Assembly: GCA_019308905.1 (NCBI GenBank)
Contig: JAFDHF010000008.1
Location: 1-64,000 of the forward strand
Source: Deltaproteobacteria bacterium
GTDB lineage: Bacteria > Desulfobacterota > BSN033 > WVXP01
DNA: 64,000 nt
Reading direction: 5' to 3'
Position 1 is the stretch's first letter; each line of letters starts with the position of its first letter. The notes under the pieces were generated by a model that was given only the letters and a program-made list of their open reading frames with translations, had not been told where the DNA came from and made no database searches. The translations under genes were made by a program, and so were the position numbers. This document shows, piece by piece, positions 51,805-60,848 of this stretch.

Positions 51805-52177
51805 CGATGACGAACTGGTTCTCGTGGCCTTAAGGGAGCTCCTGGCACCTCGGGGTTACGCTGTCACCACTGTCCAGAGCGGCGCCCAGGCCCTGGAGGA
51901 GATTGAAAACCATCGCTTTGATCTCCTCATCCTCGACGTCATCATGCCCCGGATGGACGGTTTCCAGCTCTGCGAGAGGATCCGCGCAACGGAGGGATAT
52001 TCCCGGACCCCCATCGTCATGCTTACCGCCAAGAGCGACCCGGATGAGGAAAAACGAGGGCTGGCAGCAGGAGCCGATCTGTTCCTTCCAAAACCGATCC
52101 CACCCCAGCGCCTCCTCGATCTGATAGAAGCCACCGTCGAGAAGGGGAAGAGAACGGGAGCCCGGAACTCCCACTGA
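51779..52177 (+). CDS. stand-alone response regulator receiver
   Basis: 132-aa single-domain receiver without an output domain. Acidic pocket DDDE ([12 protein letters not shown]), phospho-acceptor D53 in LLILDVIMPRMDG, Thr in VMLTAKSD, Lys in LFLPKPIPP. ATG 51779 has GGGGG at proper spacing; ATG 51773 abuts it. Overlaps the kinase gene, hence cognate partner. Output presumably by protein contact. Confidence 0.92.
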   Translation: MARRILVVDDDELVLVALRELLAPRGYAVTTVQSGAQALEEIENHRFDLLILDVIMPRMDGFQLCERIRATEGYSRTPIVMLTAKSDPDEEKRGLAAGADLFLPKPIPPQRLLDLIEATVEKGKRTGARNSH

Positions 52178-52230
52178 GAAGCCGAGGACGACCCCCCTCG
52201 CGGCCCCCCATGGGCTATCCCCCTATCCTC

Positions 52231-53592
52231 TCAGGCGGGAATCGGAATTATGGCTGCTGCCAGGCTCAGATAGAGGAGCAATGTGAACACGTCCATCAGG
52301 CTGCTGATAAAGGGGCCTGACATCAAGGCCGGATCGAGACCGATCTTCTTGAAAAAGATTGGAAGCACCGCTCCCGCCGATATGGCAAGCATCACGCATC
52401 CCACCATGGCCAGCCCCACGGTCAGACTGAGAGGAACAACTAGGTTTGGATCCGGGCTGGTAATCACCGCCCGAAGAGCCGTAAGAACGCCCATGGCCAG
52501 GCCCACAAGCATGCCGATCCGAATCTCCTTGAAAAGAATCCTGAAGATATCCCTCATCTCCAGTTCCCCTGTGGCAAGCCCTCGGATGATGACCGTGGTG
52601 GTCTGGGTCCCCGCATTGCCCCCGGTTCCGGACAAGACCGGGATGAAGAAGACCAGGGCGATGACGGCGGTCAACTGGTCTTGAAACCTCTGCATCACCG
52701 CTCCGGCCACAAATCCCGTCAGGACCAGGATAAAGAGCCAGAGAATCCGTTCCCGGGCGATCTTGAAGGTCCCAGTGCTCAGGTAGTCGAGCGGCTTTCC
52801 TGCAGCCGCCAGGTGGTAGATGTCCTCTGTGGCCTCTTCTTCCACCACATCGAGAATATCATCCACGGTCACGATCCCCACCAGCCGTCTCTCCTCGTCG
52901 ATAACCGGAATGGCCAGAAAATCATAGTGAGAGATCTTGTCGGCCACCTCCTCGGCGCTCTCGTCAATGGAGACACTGATTACATCCTTCTCCATGATCT
53001 CTTCCACCCGCTCGGTCGGTCGAGCAAGGAGAATATCCTTCAAGGTCACGAAGCCCGTCAATCTCCGATCCTGGTCGACAACATAGACATAGTAGACCGT
53101 CTCCTTGTTGGGGGCCTGCATTCTCAGCCGGTTGAGGGCTTCGGCCGCTGTAATGTCCTTGTCCACCGAGGCATACTCGGTGGTCATTATGGCCCCGGCC
53201 GTGCCCTCCTCATAGGCGAGGAGGCGCCTGATGTCATCCCGCTCGGCCTGGGCCAGCAGCGGCATGAGGCGTTCCGCTATTTCCGGCTCCACCTCCTTGA
53301 TCAGGTCTACCCGGTCGTCCGGAGACATGCCCTCGATAAAGGGGAGCACGGCCTTTGGACCGGCTTTTTCCAGACAGGCCTTCTGAACCGGCAGATCGAG
53401 CTGTTCGAATATCTCAATGGAAGCCCGGTTGCCGACAATGGCCAGAATATCCATGATCTCGTGAGGCTCCAAACCCGAGATGAGTTCCGCACCATCCGAC
53501 GGGTGGAGATCGGCGAAGACCTCCCGAATCGTATCACGATTCCCTGCAGCCACCAGTTCTCGAAGCTCGGGAACAAAAAGAGCACCCCGCAT
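52231..53592 (-). CDS. mgtE: magnesium transporter MgtE
   Basis: Mg2+ channel of 453 aa. N domain ~1-125 (superhelical, DLHPSDGAELISGLEPHEIM), two CBS domains ~130-255 (YVVDQDRRLTGFVTLKDILL, FLAIPVIDEERRLVGIVTVD) and five helices from ~285 with the filter segment PVLSGTGGNAGTQTTTVIIR. GAGGAGGAGCC precedes ATG 53592. Convergent with the receiver gene. The 259 bp upstream (to 53851) show no M-box or other riboswitch I could recognise. Confidence 0.95.
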   Translation of the reverse strand: MRGALFVPELRELVAAGNRDTIREVFADLHPSDGAELISGLEPHEIMDILAIVGNRASIEIFEQLDLPVQKACLEKAGPKAVLPFIEGMSPDDRVDLIKEVEPEIAERLMPLLAQAERDDIRRLLAYEEGTAGAIMTTEYASVDKDITAAEALNRLRMQAPNKETVYYVYVVDQDRRLTGFVTLKDILLARPTERVEEIMEKDVISVSIDESAEEVADKISHYDFLAIPVIDEERRLVGIVTVDDILDVVEEEATEDIYHLAAAGKPLDYLSTGTFKIARERILWLFILVLTGFVAGAVMQRFQDQLTAVIALVFFIPVLSGTGGNAGTQTTTVIIRGLATGELEMRDIFRILFKEIRIGMLVGLAMGVLTALRAVITSPDPNLVVPLSLTVGLAMVGCVMLAISAGAVLPIFFKKIGLDPALMSGPFISSLMDVFTLLLYLSLAAAIIPIPA

Positions 53593-53851
53593 GGCTCCTC
53601 CTCTGATCGAACACGACCGATAAGGACTCCGAACTATGCTCCGTTGTCTCTGTGGCTCGGTATTTCAGTAGAACCGAAGGTTTTCAAAAAGGCAGGAGAG
53701 AGGAAGGGAGGTCTTGTGGAAATACGTGCCGATCAATCCCCCCCCTCTTCCTGCAACCTTTGGCAACTGTCACTATCGTCCACGGTTTCCTCCTGTACAC
53801 TGAATACTTACCACACCGTGCGGGGAAAATCAATTTGGAGGCACGGCCGCT

Positions 53852-55084
53852 TCACCTCGATTCCTTCCTCTTCATCAGGAAAAAGAGCTTCCCCCTCTGT
53901 TTCATGTGCCCTGCAGAAACCGCGGCCACCTCTCCCTCCCCCCAAAACAGGTCCACTCTCGCGGGGCCGCGGATAGCCCCTCCTGTATCCTGGTTTACCA
54001 CAAACCTGGAGAAGGGTTTCCATTCGACTATATCCCCCTTCTCGTCCATCACCGGTTTTTCCGTGATAACAAAGGCGAGTCCTCCCTTTGGAAAGAGTCT
54101 TGAATCGGTGGCAATAGAGCGGCCCGTCGTGAGGGGGACGTTGATGTTCCCCAGCGGGCCCCTCTCCACCACACGGAAGAAGGTGTAGCTCGGGTCGTGA
54201 AAAAGAACCTCGTCCACCTCACGCGGGTTGTCACGGAGGTAGGATCGGATTCGCTGCATGGACATCTCCTTTCTCGGGATTTTCCCCCGATCTATGAGAA
54301 GTCTCCCGATGCTCCGGTACGGCCTCCCGTTTGCGGCATCGTAGTTTACTCGCAGGCACCTACCATCCTGAAGCCGCACGAAACCCGACCCCTGGATCTG
54401 CAAGAAATACCGGTCGATCTTGTCCCTGAGCCAGACTATCTCGTATCCCCTTCCCTCCAGAACACCCTCACCGTCGATCTGGGCCCGGGTGTAAAACGGG
54501 ACAAGCCGGTCCCCTTCCAGTCTCCCCATGATCCTCTCCCCCTCGAAACGCGGACTGAACATCCCCAGCCTGACAGTGACCAGTTCGTCAGGCTTCCTGT
54601 AGAGGGGATAGGGGTGACCCTCGTCCCGAACGAGGCTCCCCTCCACCACCGGTTCGTAGTAGCCGGTAAAGAGCACCCGGCGCCCCCAACCGTGACCAAC
54701 AGACTGGTAGACCTGGAAGCGGCTGGCGACAAGACGATCCACCTCTTCAGGTGTACGGGCCTCTTCGAGAAGACCGAGAAAAGCCTCGAGGGAGGAGACC
54801 GCATCGGCCACCGTGTAGGTGTCTGGGCCCAGGACCAGCAGCCGGTCCTGCGGCAGAGATCTGAAGTAGCGGATACTGCCCTGGAGAGCCTCTTTCAGAG
54901 ACGCCTTATCGAGGTCGTCCAGAAACCTGGGAAACCGGCTGGCCTTGAGGCGCACCAGGGCGTCCTCCGGCCTCCGCACCTCACGAATCCTCAGGGCCGT
55001 ACACCCCGAGAGGAGAACCAGAGCCACCAACAAGGCGGAGAAAAACCTCCCGAATCTCTTCACCATCCTCCCACCCGGATCCAT
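53852..55084 (-). CDS. mltA: membrane-bound lytic transglycosylase A, lipoprotein
   Basis: Outer-membrane murein hydrolase, ~410 aa. Signal sequence VKRFGRFFSALLVALVLLSG followed by Cys (lipobox LLSGC) predicts a lipoprotein. MltA domain: VLFTGYYEPVVEGSL, DKIDRYFLQIQGSGFVRLQD, then the 3D domain with the catalytic Asp region FVVNQDTGGAIRGPARVDLF. The start is uncertain: ATG 55084 (GGAGG 10 nt upstream), ATG 55066 at the signal peptide, or a frame open to 55168. The opposite-strand frame is a shadow. Divergent from the PilZ gene. Confidence 0.92.
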   Translation of the reverse strand: MDPGGRMVKRFGRFFSALLVALVLLSGCTALRIREVRRPEDALVRLKASRFPRFLDDLDKASLKEALQGSIRYFRSLPQDRLLVLGPDTYTVADAVSSLEAFLGLLEEARTPEEVDRLVASRFQVYQSVGHGWGRRVLFTGYYEPVVEGSLVRDEGHPYPLYRKPDELVTVRLGMFSPRFEGERIMGRLEGDRLVPFYTRAQIDGEGVLEGRGYEIVWLRDKIDRYFLQIQGSGFVRLQDGRCLRVNYDAANGRPYRSIGRLLIDRGKIPRKEMSMQRIRSYLRDNPREVDEVLFHDPSYTFFRVVERGPLGNINVPLTTGRSIATDSRLFPKGGLAFVITEKPVMDEKGDIVEWKPFSRFVVNQDTGGAIRGPARVDLFWGEGEVAAVSAGHMKQRGKLFFLMKRKESR

Positions 55085-55218
55085 ACTACCACCGCCTCCG
55101 CTCCCCATGGATTTGACAAAACCCGCCATATGGGTTAGAAAGGAGGTATCATCTTCCAAAAGACTCATCTACGAAACACCTCGTCTACGGTTCATCTCAA
55201 ACGGGAGGGAGGATTCTG

Positions 55219-55662
55219 GTGGTGGAAGAGGATTTCGGAAACTCCATGGGCGAGAGGAGACGGTACCGCCGGTTGAAGATCAGGCTGCCCCTCTCCTTTA
55301 CCGTCCGGGATCCGGAAGACCTGGATACAGACCTCCGCCGCCATGGGCCTGAACAGCGATCGATCAGAGGAGAGACCTACGATGTCTCCATGGAGGGCCT
55401 CACCATCGATGTCATGCTCTCGCCCCAGGATATGGACTATCTCCTCCCCCTCATCGCCAAGGCCCAAAAAGCACCTCACATCGATGTCGAAGTGGAACTC
55501 GATGAAGGTACCGTTTCCATGGCGAGCACGGTGATCTGGTACAATCTCTTTTTCCCCGGCACGCCGCCTCCCAATTTCAAAGCCGGCCTCTATCTCATCG
55601 AGCCCGACAGCAACCCGGCCAAGCAGAGATGGAACGAGTTCCTCGAAACCATCAGGGTCTAA
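55219..55662 (+). CDS. PilZ-domain protein
   Basis: 147-aa single-domain protein, probable cyclic-di-GMP receptor. The RxxxR motif is in ERRRYRRLKIRLPLSF (residues ~12-27) and the D/N-x-S-x-x-G motif in YDVSMEGLTID (~55-65); beta-strand pattern and AGLYLIEPDSNPAKQRW fit. Start GTG 55219 with GGAGG 6 nt upstream. It stands alone, divergent from mltA, so its target is not indicated. Confidence 0.87.
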   Translation: MVEEDFGNSMGERRRYRRLKIRLPLSFTVRDPEDLDTDLRRHGPEQRSIRGETYDVSMEGLTIDVMLSPQDMDYLLPLIAKAQKAPHIDVEVELDEGTVSMASTVIWYNLFFPGTPPPNFKAGLYLIEPDSNPAKQRWNEFLETIRV

Positions 55663-55758
55663 CGGCCGATCCTCTCCTCCCCGCCCGAGGTCAGGTGGTA
55701 GAACGAGCCCTCCCGGCCTGTTCGGCGGACGAAAATAGCCGACAAAACCGCCTATCTT

Positions 55759-55923
55759 TCAGCTCTTTCTGGATGTCTTGGTCATGAAGGGCGTAATCTG
55801 CTGTTTCAGGTCCATGCTTCCGCAGTGGGGGCACTTTGCCTTCCCCTTCTCGTACTCCTGGAGCGACAGATTCATACTTACCGGCTTCTTACACTTCGTG
55901 CAGACAAAATCATAGGTCGGCAT
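55759..55923 (-). CDS. FmdB-type zinc-ribbon protein
   Basis: 54-aa protein too short for usual gene calls. It opens MPTYDFVCTKCKKPVSMNLS and has the second knuckle CPHCGSMDL, giving the CxxC...CxxC zinc ribbon of the FmdB (putative regulatory) family. GAGGAGG 6 nt before ATG 55923 strongly supports it. The hypothetical gene 55950-56498 lies directly upstream on the same strand, 26 bp away, so they are likely cotranscribed. Confidence 0.87.
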   Translation of the reverse strand: MPTYDFVCTKCKKPVSMNLSLQEYEKGKAKCPHCGSMDLKQQITPFMTKTSRKS

Positions 55924-55949
55924 GGCGATTCCTCCTCTAAGCCGAAAGC

Positions 55950-56498
55950 TTAGGCCAGAATCTCCAGTTGGCCCGCAAAGTCCAGAAAAGGGTCATTCCC
56001 CCCTCTGTCCTTGAAGAAAGCCTTTTTCATGTAGTGAACCGCTCCTGAATAGAATTCGAACCGCCTGGCCAGTTCAAGAAACAGATAGGCTGGTCTCATG
56101 AGCCTGACATCCATGTCAAAGACCACCTGGTACGCCCTTCCACCTTCCTGGAGGTAATACCCGAGAAACGCGTTTTTTTCGACGTATTCGCGGAAAACAC
56201 CGGACATGAAAAGAATGTAGTCGCCGGTATGCTTGTAGATCTCCCGCTCCTTTTCGAGATCCGAATCGACCTCCCCCATCCTCCCGGCCTCAAGGAGCAT
56301 CTCCACCACGCTGTCGAGTCTCCTGCCCTGCAGGTCCCTTATCCTGTACAGGTTGTCCGTCCGGGCGAACTTTGCCAGCAGGTCGGCGATGTAATCGGCC
56401 ACTGCGGGCTCCCTTATCTTCAGATCCTGGAAAGCCCTCCGGATCAGCCAGTCGAAAAAACGATTCAGCCGCGAAGGAGCAGGTTTTGTCGTGATCAT
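55950..56498 (-). CDS. hypothetical helical protein cotranscribed with FmdB-type gene
   Basis: 182-aa soluble protein I do not recognise. Probably all helical, with no cysteines in metal patterns, no signal and no membrane helix. It has repeated aromatic segments (YKHTGDYILFMSGVFREYVE, RFEFYSGAVHYMKKAFF) and a middle rich in Glu/Asp. Start ATG 56498 because GGAGG lies 8 nt upstream; an in-frame GTG at 56507 is less likely. Domain context gives no function. Confidence 0.75.
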   Translation of the reverse strand: MITTKPAPSRLNRFFDWLIRRAFQDLKIREPAVADYIADLLAKFARTDNLYRIRDLQGRRLDSVVEMLLEAGRMGEVDSDLEKEREIYKHTGDYILFMSGVFREYVEKNAFLGYYLQEGGRAYQVVFDMDVRLMRPAYLFLELARRFEFYSGAVHYMKKAFFKDRGGNDPFLDFAGQLEILA

Positions 56499-57104
56499 GT
56501 ACTCCACCTCCGATTCATAATAATTTTAGTTAAGAACCCATTGCCTGTCAATTCCCCCCTCTCACAGGAGTCCTCCCGCCATAACCCTTTCCCTTCCACC
56601 GCAGGAAACCACCCCGGTTCTGCCCTACCCGGGTAGTCCTCCCCCCAGAGGCGACCCCCTTTTGTCTCTGAAATCCCTATCACTCCCTTCTCACGCTCCC
56701 GGCACCGGGCAGAAGGACCCCCGAACCTCTCTTCCCTCCCCTGGTGGAGTTTCCTGAGTCTCCGGCCGAGGATTCTTGAAAGAATATGACTTCAGGCTTT
56801 TTTCTGTTTTGGCAGGACAACCCCTCGCTCCTGAGCTCACGCGGTGACCCTATCAAGGTTCGCGGGTGGGCGGTTCCTGTCCCTTCCCCGGGAACACGAC
56901 TCACGAATCACGAACACGACCTTTCCCCTCCCCGCTCACCCTTGATGGGTACCCCACCGCTTCCGCAATGTCGCCAGGAGGCAAGGATGTTCCCCAAAAG
57001 TCAAAAAACTCCACCTCCTCTGTCGTTGCAACATCTCCGGGGACTGTGGTATTTTTCTCTCTGTAACCCTCGCTGGAAACTCTTGTGGCTTCCAATGGGA
57101 TCAA
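56499..57104. other. 606-bp intergenic region, no gene recognised
   Basis: Lies between divergent genes. Reading frames here are short, Pro/Ser/Arg-rich and lack family motifs or well-placed Shine-Dalgarno sequences. A short direct repetition (CACGAATCACGAACACGA near 56903-56920) is visible. It could hold promoters for both sides or a decayed gene; I see no tRNA, hairpin terminator or insertion sequence. Confidence 0.6.
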
Positions 57105-58139
57105 ATGACGGACAAGCCGCTGAGACTCGAGCTCCATCAGGATCCTTCAGATCTCATGGAGCTCAGAGACGAATGGGAAGACCTCCTCGGCCGGAGTGCG
57201 ACCAACACGGTGTTCCAGACGTGGGAGTGGAACACTCTCTGGTGGAAACATTTCGGTTCCTCAGGAGGACTCTTCCTCATTACCGCTCGAACTCCCGATG
57301 GCAGACTCGCGGGGATAGCCCCTCTTATGACTAGTTCAGAGGGGGACGGCCCAAAGAGGCTCGGTTTCCTGGGAGGTACCGATCTGTCCGACTACCTCGA
57401 CTTCATTATCCGCCGGGGAGAGGAGGTTCCTTTCTTCGAGGCAGTGGCCGACTTGATCACCACCCACGGGGAACTCTGGGATACCCTCGATCTCCATTGC
57501 CTTCCCTCGGATTCCCCCACTCTGGAACACCTTGTGAGAATCTGCGAGAAGAGCGGATTCCCTCACACCCTTGTCATGGAGGATGTCTGCCCGAGGGTCG
57601 AACTCCCTTCGAGCTGGGAGACTTTTCTTGCAGGAATGAATCGGAAGAACCGTCACGAGATCAGGCGGAAAAGCAAGAAGATCCGGCGGGAGGCAGGAGA
57701 GTACAGGTATCTCAACAGTTCTGCACCATTCATCCTCCAGGATATGGAATCCTTTATCGAACTCCACAAGAAGAGCGATCCTGCAAAAGCGGTTTTCATG
57801 AACCAGACAAGGGAGGATTTCTTCAGGGAAATGGCCTCGTGCCTTCACCGGGCAGGATGGCTTGATATCTCCTTCCTCGAAGCCAACGGCAGGAGGCTGG
57901 CCGGTCTGGTCACCTTCAAATACGGAGACTCCCTCTACCTCTACAACTCGGGATATGACAAGGAGTTCGGCCACTGGAGTCCCGGCTGGGTTCTGATCAG
58001 CCATTCCATAGAGGACGCGATCTCGAAAGGGGTGAAAACCTATGACTTCCTGAGGGGGAACGAGTCCTACAAGTATCGATTCGGGGCGAGGGATTATGTA
58101 ATCTACAGATATACCGTCTATAGGCGAGAGGAGCATTAA
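57105..58139 (+). CDS. BioF2/CelD-like acetyltransferase (GNAT fold)
   Basis: 344 aa, cytosolic. N-terminal GNAT-like half with FQTWEWNTLWWKHFG (~38-52), typical of CelD/BcsL-type and FemAB-like proteins, and C-terminal BioF2-like acetyltransferase domain (AGLVTFKYGDSLYLYNSGYD, GVKTYDFLRGNESYKYRFGA). Such proteins modify polysaccharides or lipid-linked sugars. It precedes a GT4 glycosyltransferase by 2 bp, so both probably act in the same exopolysaccharide or glycolipid pathway. Substrate unknown. Confidence 0.85.
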   Translation: MTDKPLRLELHQDPSDLMELRDEWEDLLGRSATNTVFQTWEWNTLWWKHFGSSGGLFLITARTPDGRLAGIAPLMTSSEGDGPKRLGFLGGTDLSDYLDFIIRRGEEVPFFEAVADLITTHGELWDTLDLHCLPSDSPTLEHLVRICEKSGFPHTLVMEDVCPRVELPSSWETFLAGMNRKNRHEIRRKSKKIRREAGEYRYLNSSAPFILQDMESFIELHKKSDPAKAVFMNQTREDFFREMASCLHRAGWLDISFLEANGRRLAGLVTFKYGDSLYLYNSGYDKEFGHWSPGWVLISHSIEDAISKGVKTYDFLRGNESYKYRFGARDYVIYRYTVYRREEH

Positions 58140-58141
58140 CC

Positions 58142-59452
58142 TTGAAACGGATCGCCATGATCAGCTTTCATACCTGTCCCCTGGCCGACCTGGGCAGGAA
58201 GCGGACGGGGGGCATGAACGTCTATGTGAGAGAAATCGGGCGCCGCCTCGGGAGCTCCGGTGTCGAGGTGGACGTATTCACCCGCTCTCAAAGCCCTGAC
58301 GTCGGCAGAGTGGTTCCCCTGGGCGGGAAGGCCCGGGTGGTCCATGTTCAGGCCGGTCCTCAGAGGCCGTTTGGGAAAGACGGGATCTGGCTCTACCTGC
58401 CCGCTTTTGTTAGAGGGATCCTGGATTTTGCCCATGCCCGGGGAATCCGTTACGACATCATCCACAGCCACTACTGGCTCTCCGGGTGGGCCGGCCTTGA
58501 ACTCTCCCGGCAGCTCGGAGCCCCCCTCGTCCATATGTTTCATACCCTCGGCGTGATGAAAAACATGGTAGCCAGGGTGAAGGAGGAAAGAGAGACAGAC
58601 CTGCGAATCGGTATCGAAAAGAAGGTGATGGGTCTCTCCCAACTCATCGTGGCCTCGACTCCGGCTGATCGAGCCCAAATGGTCTGGTACTACGGAGCGG
58701 ATTGCAGCAAGATCGCCGTTGTTCCCTGCGGCGTCGACCTCGATCTGTTCACGCCTCTGCCCAAGGAGACTGCAAAGGAGCGACTCGGTCTTTCCGGCCA
58801 CCGGATCCTTCTGTTCGTGGGGCGGATCCAGCCGATCAAAGGCCTGGACTGTCTTCTCAAGGCGGTGGCCATGCTCATCGATAAGCGGGGTATCCATTCC
58901 GAGGACCTCCGGCTTCTCATCATCGGAGGCGATAGGGACAACCGTGGCAATTCGGCAGACACAGAGATGGAGAGGCTGAAGCACCTCGCCTCTCAACTCG
59001 GCCTCGATCCTGTGGTAACCTTTCTCGGCTCTCAGCCCCAGGAAGCGCTCCCCCTCTTTTACTCCGCAGCCGAGGTCTGCCTTCTGCCATCCCGCTACGA
59101 GTCATTCGGCATGGTGGCATTGGAGTCGATGGCCTGCGGTACTCCCGTGATCGCATCGAGGGTAGGCGGCCTGAACTATACGGTTAGAGACGGCCAGACA
59201 GGGTATCTCATCCCCGAGGGAAACCCCCGGGCCATTGCGGACAGGCTCGACAGGCTTCTGCGGGACAGTGCCCTCAGAAGCTTCATGGGAAGCCGAGGGA
59301 TCGATCAGGCGAAAAGGCATTCGTGGGAAAACATCACCTCCCAGATCCTCTCCCTTTACAACCGGATCCTCTCCCGGAAGAGCTCTCATGCACTCGGTCC
59401 TGATCGACTCTCCGTCTCGAACACTGCCAAGGAGGCAGGGATCTGCTGCTGA
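58142..59452 (+). CDS. GT4-family glycosyltransferase (MshA/sucrose-phosphate synthase-like)
   Basis: 436 aa with the GT-B fold. N-terminal acceptor domain RTGGMNVYVREIGRRLG (~22-38) and HSHYWLSGWAGLEL; C-terminal donor domain LFVGRIQPIKGLDCLLKAV, RYESFGMVALESMACGTPV (EX7E motif) and GLNYTVRDGQTGYLIPEG. The family transfers glucose-type residues from nucleotide sugars, retaining the anomer. TTG start at 58142 with GAGGAG upstream. Its last 119 bp overlap the convergent exonuclease gene. Confidence 0.9.
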   Translation: MKRIAMISFHTCPLADLGRKRTGGMNVYVREIGRRLGSSGVEVDVFTRSQSPDVGRVVPLGGKARVVHVQAGPQRPFGKDGIWLYLPAFVRGILDFAHARGIRYDIIHSHYWLSGWAGLELSRQLGAPLVHMFHTLGVMKNMVARVKEERETDLRIGIEKKVMGLSQLIVASTPADRAQMVWYYGADCSKIAVVPCGVDLDLFTPLPKETAKERLGLSGHRILLFVGRIQPIKGLDCLLKAVAMLIDKRGIHSEDLRLLIIGGDRDNRGNSADTEMERLKHLASQLGLDPVVTFLGSQPQEALPLFYSAAEVCLLPSRYESFGMVALESMACGTPVIASRVGGLNYTVRDGQTGYLIPEGNPRAIADRLDRLLRDSALRSFMGSRGIDQAKRHSWENITSQILSLYNRILSRKSSHALGPDRLSVSNTAKEAGICC

Positions 59453-60755
59453 TTTCCGCCACGCCCTCGCCGCTGTCCTTCCCCCCGCTTTTCTTTGAAA
59501 GGAGGCGGCGATACCGGCGTTGGAGGGCCTCCCTCTCGACCATACTCAGGTCCCTCAGCTTACCGGAGGCCTCTCTGACCCATCTCAGAGCTTCCTGATA
59601 GTCCTTCGCATGGTGCTCGTAGTACTTTCCCAATTCTTCGTAAGGGAAGAGCCCCCGGCTCCCGTCCAGAGAGACCATCTCTTTCCAGAGCGAAACCGCC
59701 CCCTCCATCTGCCTCTCTCTTTTCATGGCCAGGGAAAGGTGCTTCAGGATCTCCCACTCTCCGGAATCCTTGCAGATCCTCAAGGCATGATGAAAACATC
59801 CGATCGCCTCACCGGTTCTTTTCCGATTCGACAGGAGTCTTCCGACGGCATAAGGCTCGACCCACTCCCTTTTGGAGGCCGTCTGAGGGGCGTGAACCAG
59901 CTCATGGATCCGCCCGGCCAGGGTGACAAGCGAGAGAACGTCCATGCGGTTGTGATAGAACACGCGCTGGATCCGGTTTCCGTCGCCGGTCCTGAGATAG
60001 TCGAAATAGACGTAGGGGATCATCTCACTCGGGATGTCGTCGTGACGCTGGATATCCAGTACGTGAGACTCCAGCGTGGCCAACCGACAGTCCCCATACG
60101 CCCCTCTCCATATCCTCATGGAGGGGAACAGGAGGTCGTGGTTCGGGAGATCCCTCAAGGGGTTTTCCATTTGGGAAAGGACAAACCTCGTCTCCAGCAC
60201 GGGAACGTCGAATCTCTTCCCGTTGAAAGTCACGAGGAATCGGAACCTTGCGGCCAGCTTGCCCAGGAGCCAGAGCATAGCCCTCTCCTCTGAGAAATCC
60301 CTGAGAAAGAACTGGCGCGTTATGAATCGGCCCCCTTCGAAAAAACCCACACCCACCAGAAACGCGCAGGTTCCCGTTCCACCGGCCAGACCGGTAGTCT
60401 CCACATCGATGAAGAGAGTCCGGGAAAAATCAAGGCCTACGAGGCTTTCGTCCCGGGAAACTACGGAAATCGAATCCGTCGGGATTTCCAATATCCGGTC
60501 GAGCAGCATACCTCCATGGCGGTAACCTGAACCGTAGGTCTCCTCCCTCATGAGAGTCTTTCCGTGGGGGGTGGCCACCTCTTGGCCCCCGATCAACTCC
60601 TCAACAGGTCTCGACTTCTTCCCCTCTGCCACTATTCGCCGGTCACGAGCCAGTCTCTCGAGCCTCTTCTTCAGATCCGAGACTATCTCATCCCGGGCCT
60701 GTCGCTTTGCCCCGGACCTCGTTTCGAGTCTTTCCAGCCGCTCTTTGATACCCAT
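59334..60755 (-). CDS. mrfB: YprB/MrfB-like 3'-5' exonuclease
   Basis: RNase H-like exonuclease, 473 aa. DEDD core: FIDVETTGLAGGTGTCAFLV (first Asp/Glu, ~112-131), FLVTFNGKRFDVPVLETRF, and YHNRMDVLSLVTLAGRIHEL with the last acidic residue. The C-terminal half (~290-430) has TPR-like helices (AIGCFHHALRICKDSG, EELGKYYEHHAKDYQEAL), as in B. subtilis YprB. In Bacillus, MrfA and MrfB act together on mitomycin C damage. ATG 60755 chosen; ATG 60758 adjoins. The tail is Ser/Gly/Arg-rich and overlaps the glycosyltransferase gene by 119 bp. mrfA lies 93 bp upstream. Confidence 0.88.
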   Translation of the reverse strand: MGIKERLERLETRSGAKRQARDEIVSDLKKRLERLARDRRIVAEGKKSRPVEELIGGQEVATPHGKTLMREETYGSGYRHGGMLLDRILEIPTDSISVVSRDESLVGLDFSRTLFIDVETTGLAGGTGTCAFLVGVGFFEGGRFITRQFFLRDFSEERAMLWLLGKLAARFRFLVTFNGKRFDVPVLETRFVLSQMENPLRDLPNHDLLFPSMRIWRGAYGDCRLATLESHVLDIQRHDDIPSEMIPYVYFDYLRTGDGNRIQRVFYHNRMDVLSLVTLAGRIHELVHAPQTASKREWVEPYAVGRLLSNRKRTGEAIGCFHHALRICKDSGEWEILKHLSLAMKRERQMEGAVSLWKEMVSLDGSRGLFPYEELGKYYEHHAKDYQEALRWVREASGKLRDLSMVEREALQRRYRRLLSKKSGGKDSGEGVAEISSRSLPPWQCSRRRVDQDRVHESSSGRGSGCKGRGSGR

Positions 60756-60848
60756 CATGATCCCCGTCGAGGGCAAGGCCTCTCTCAGAACCCGATGCGG
60801 GTCCTACAGGCCTCCGGGAGCAGCAGACACCGTCGGCCCCTTTGACTA

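Noticed and set aside
53593-53851. M-box magnesium riboswitch upstream of mgtE
   Set aside because: No conserved M-box core or helix pattern could be recognised by eye.
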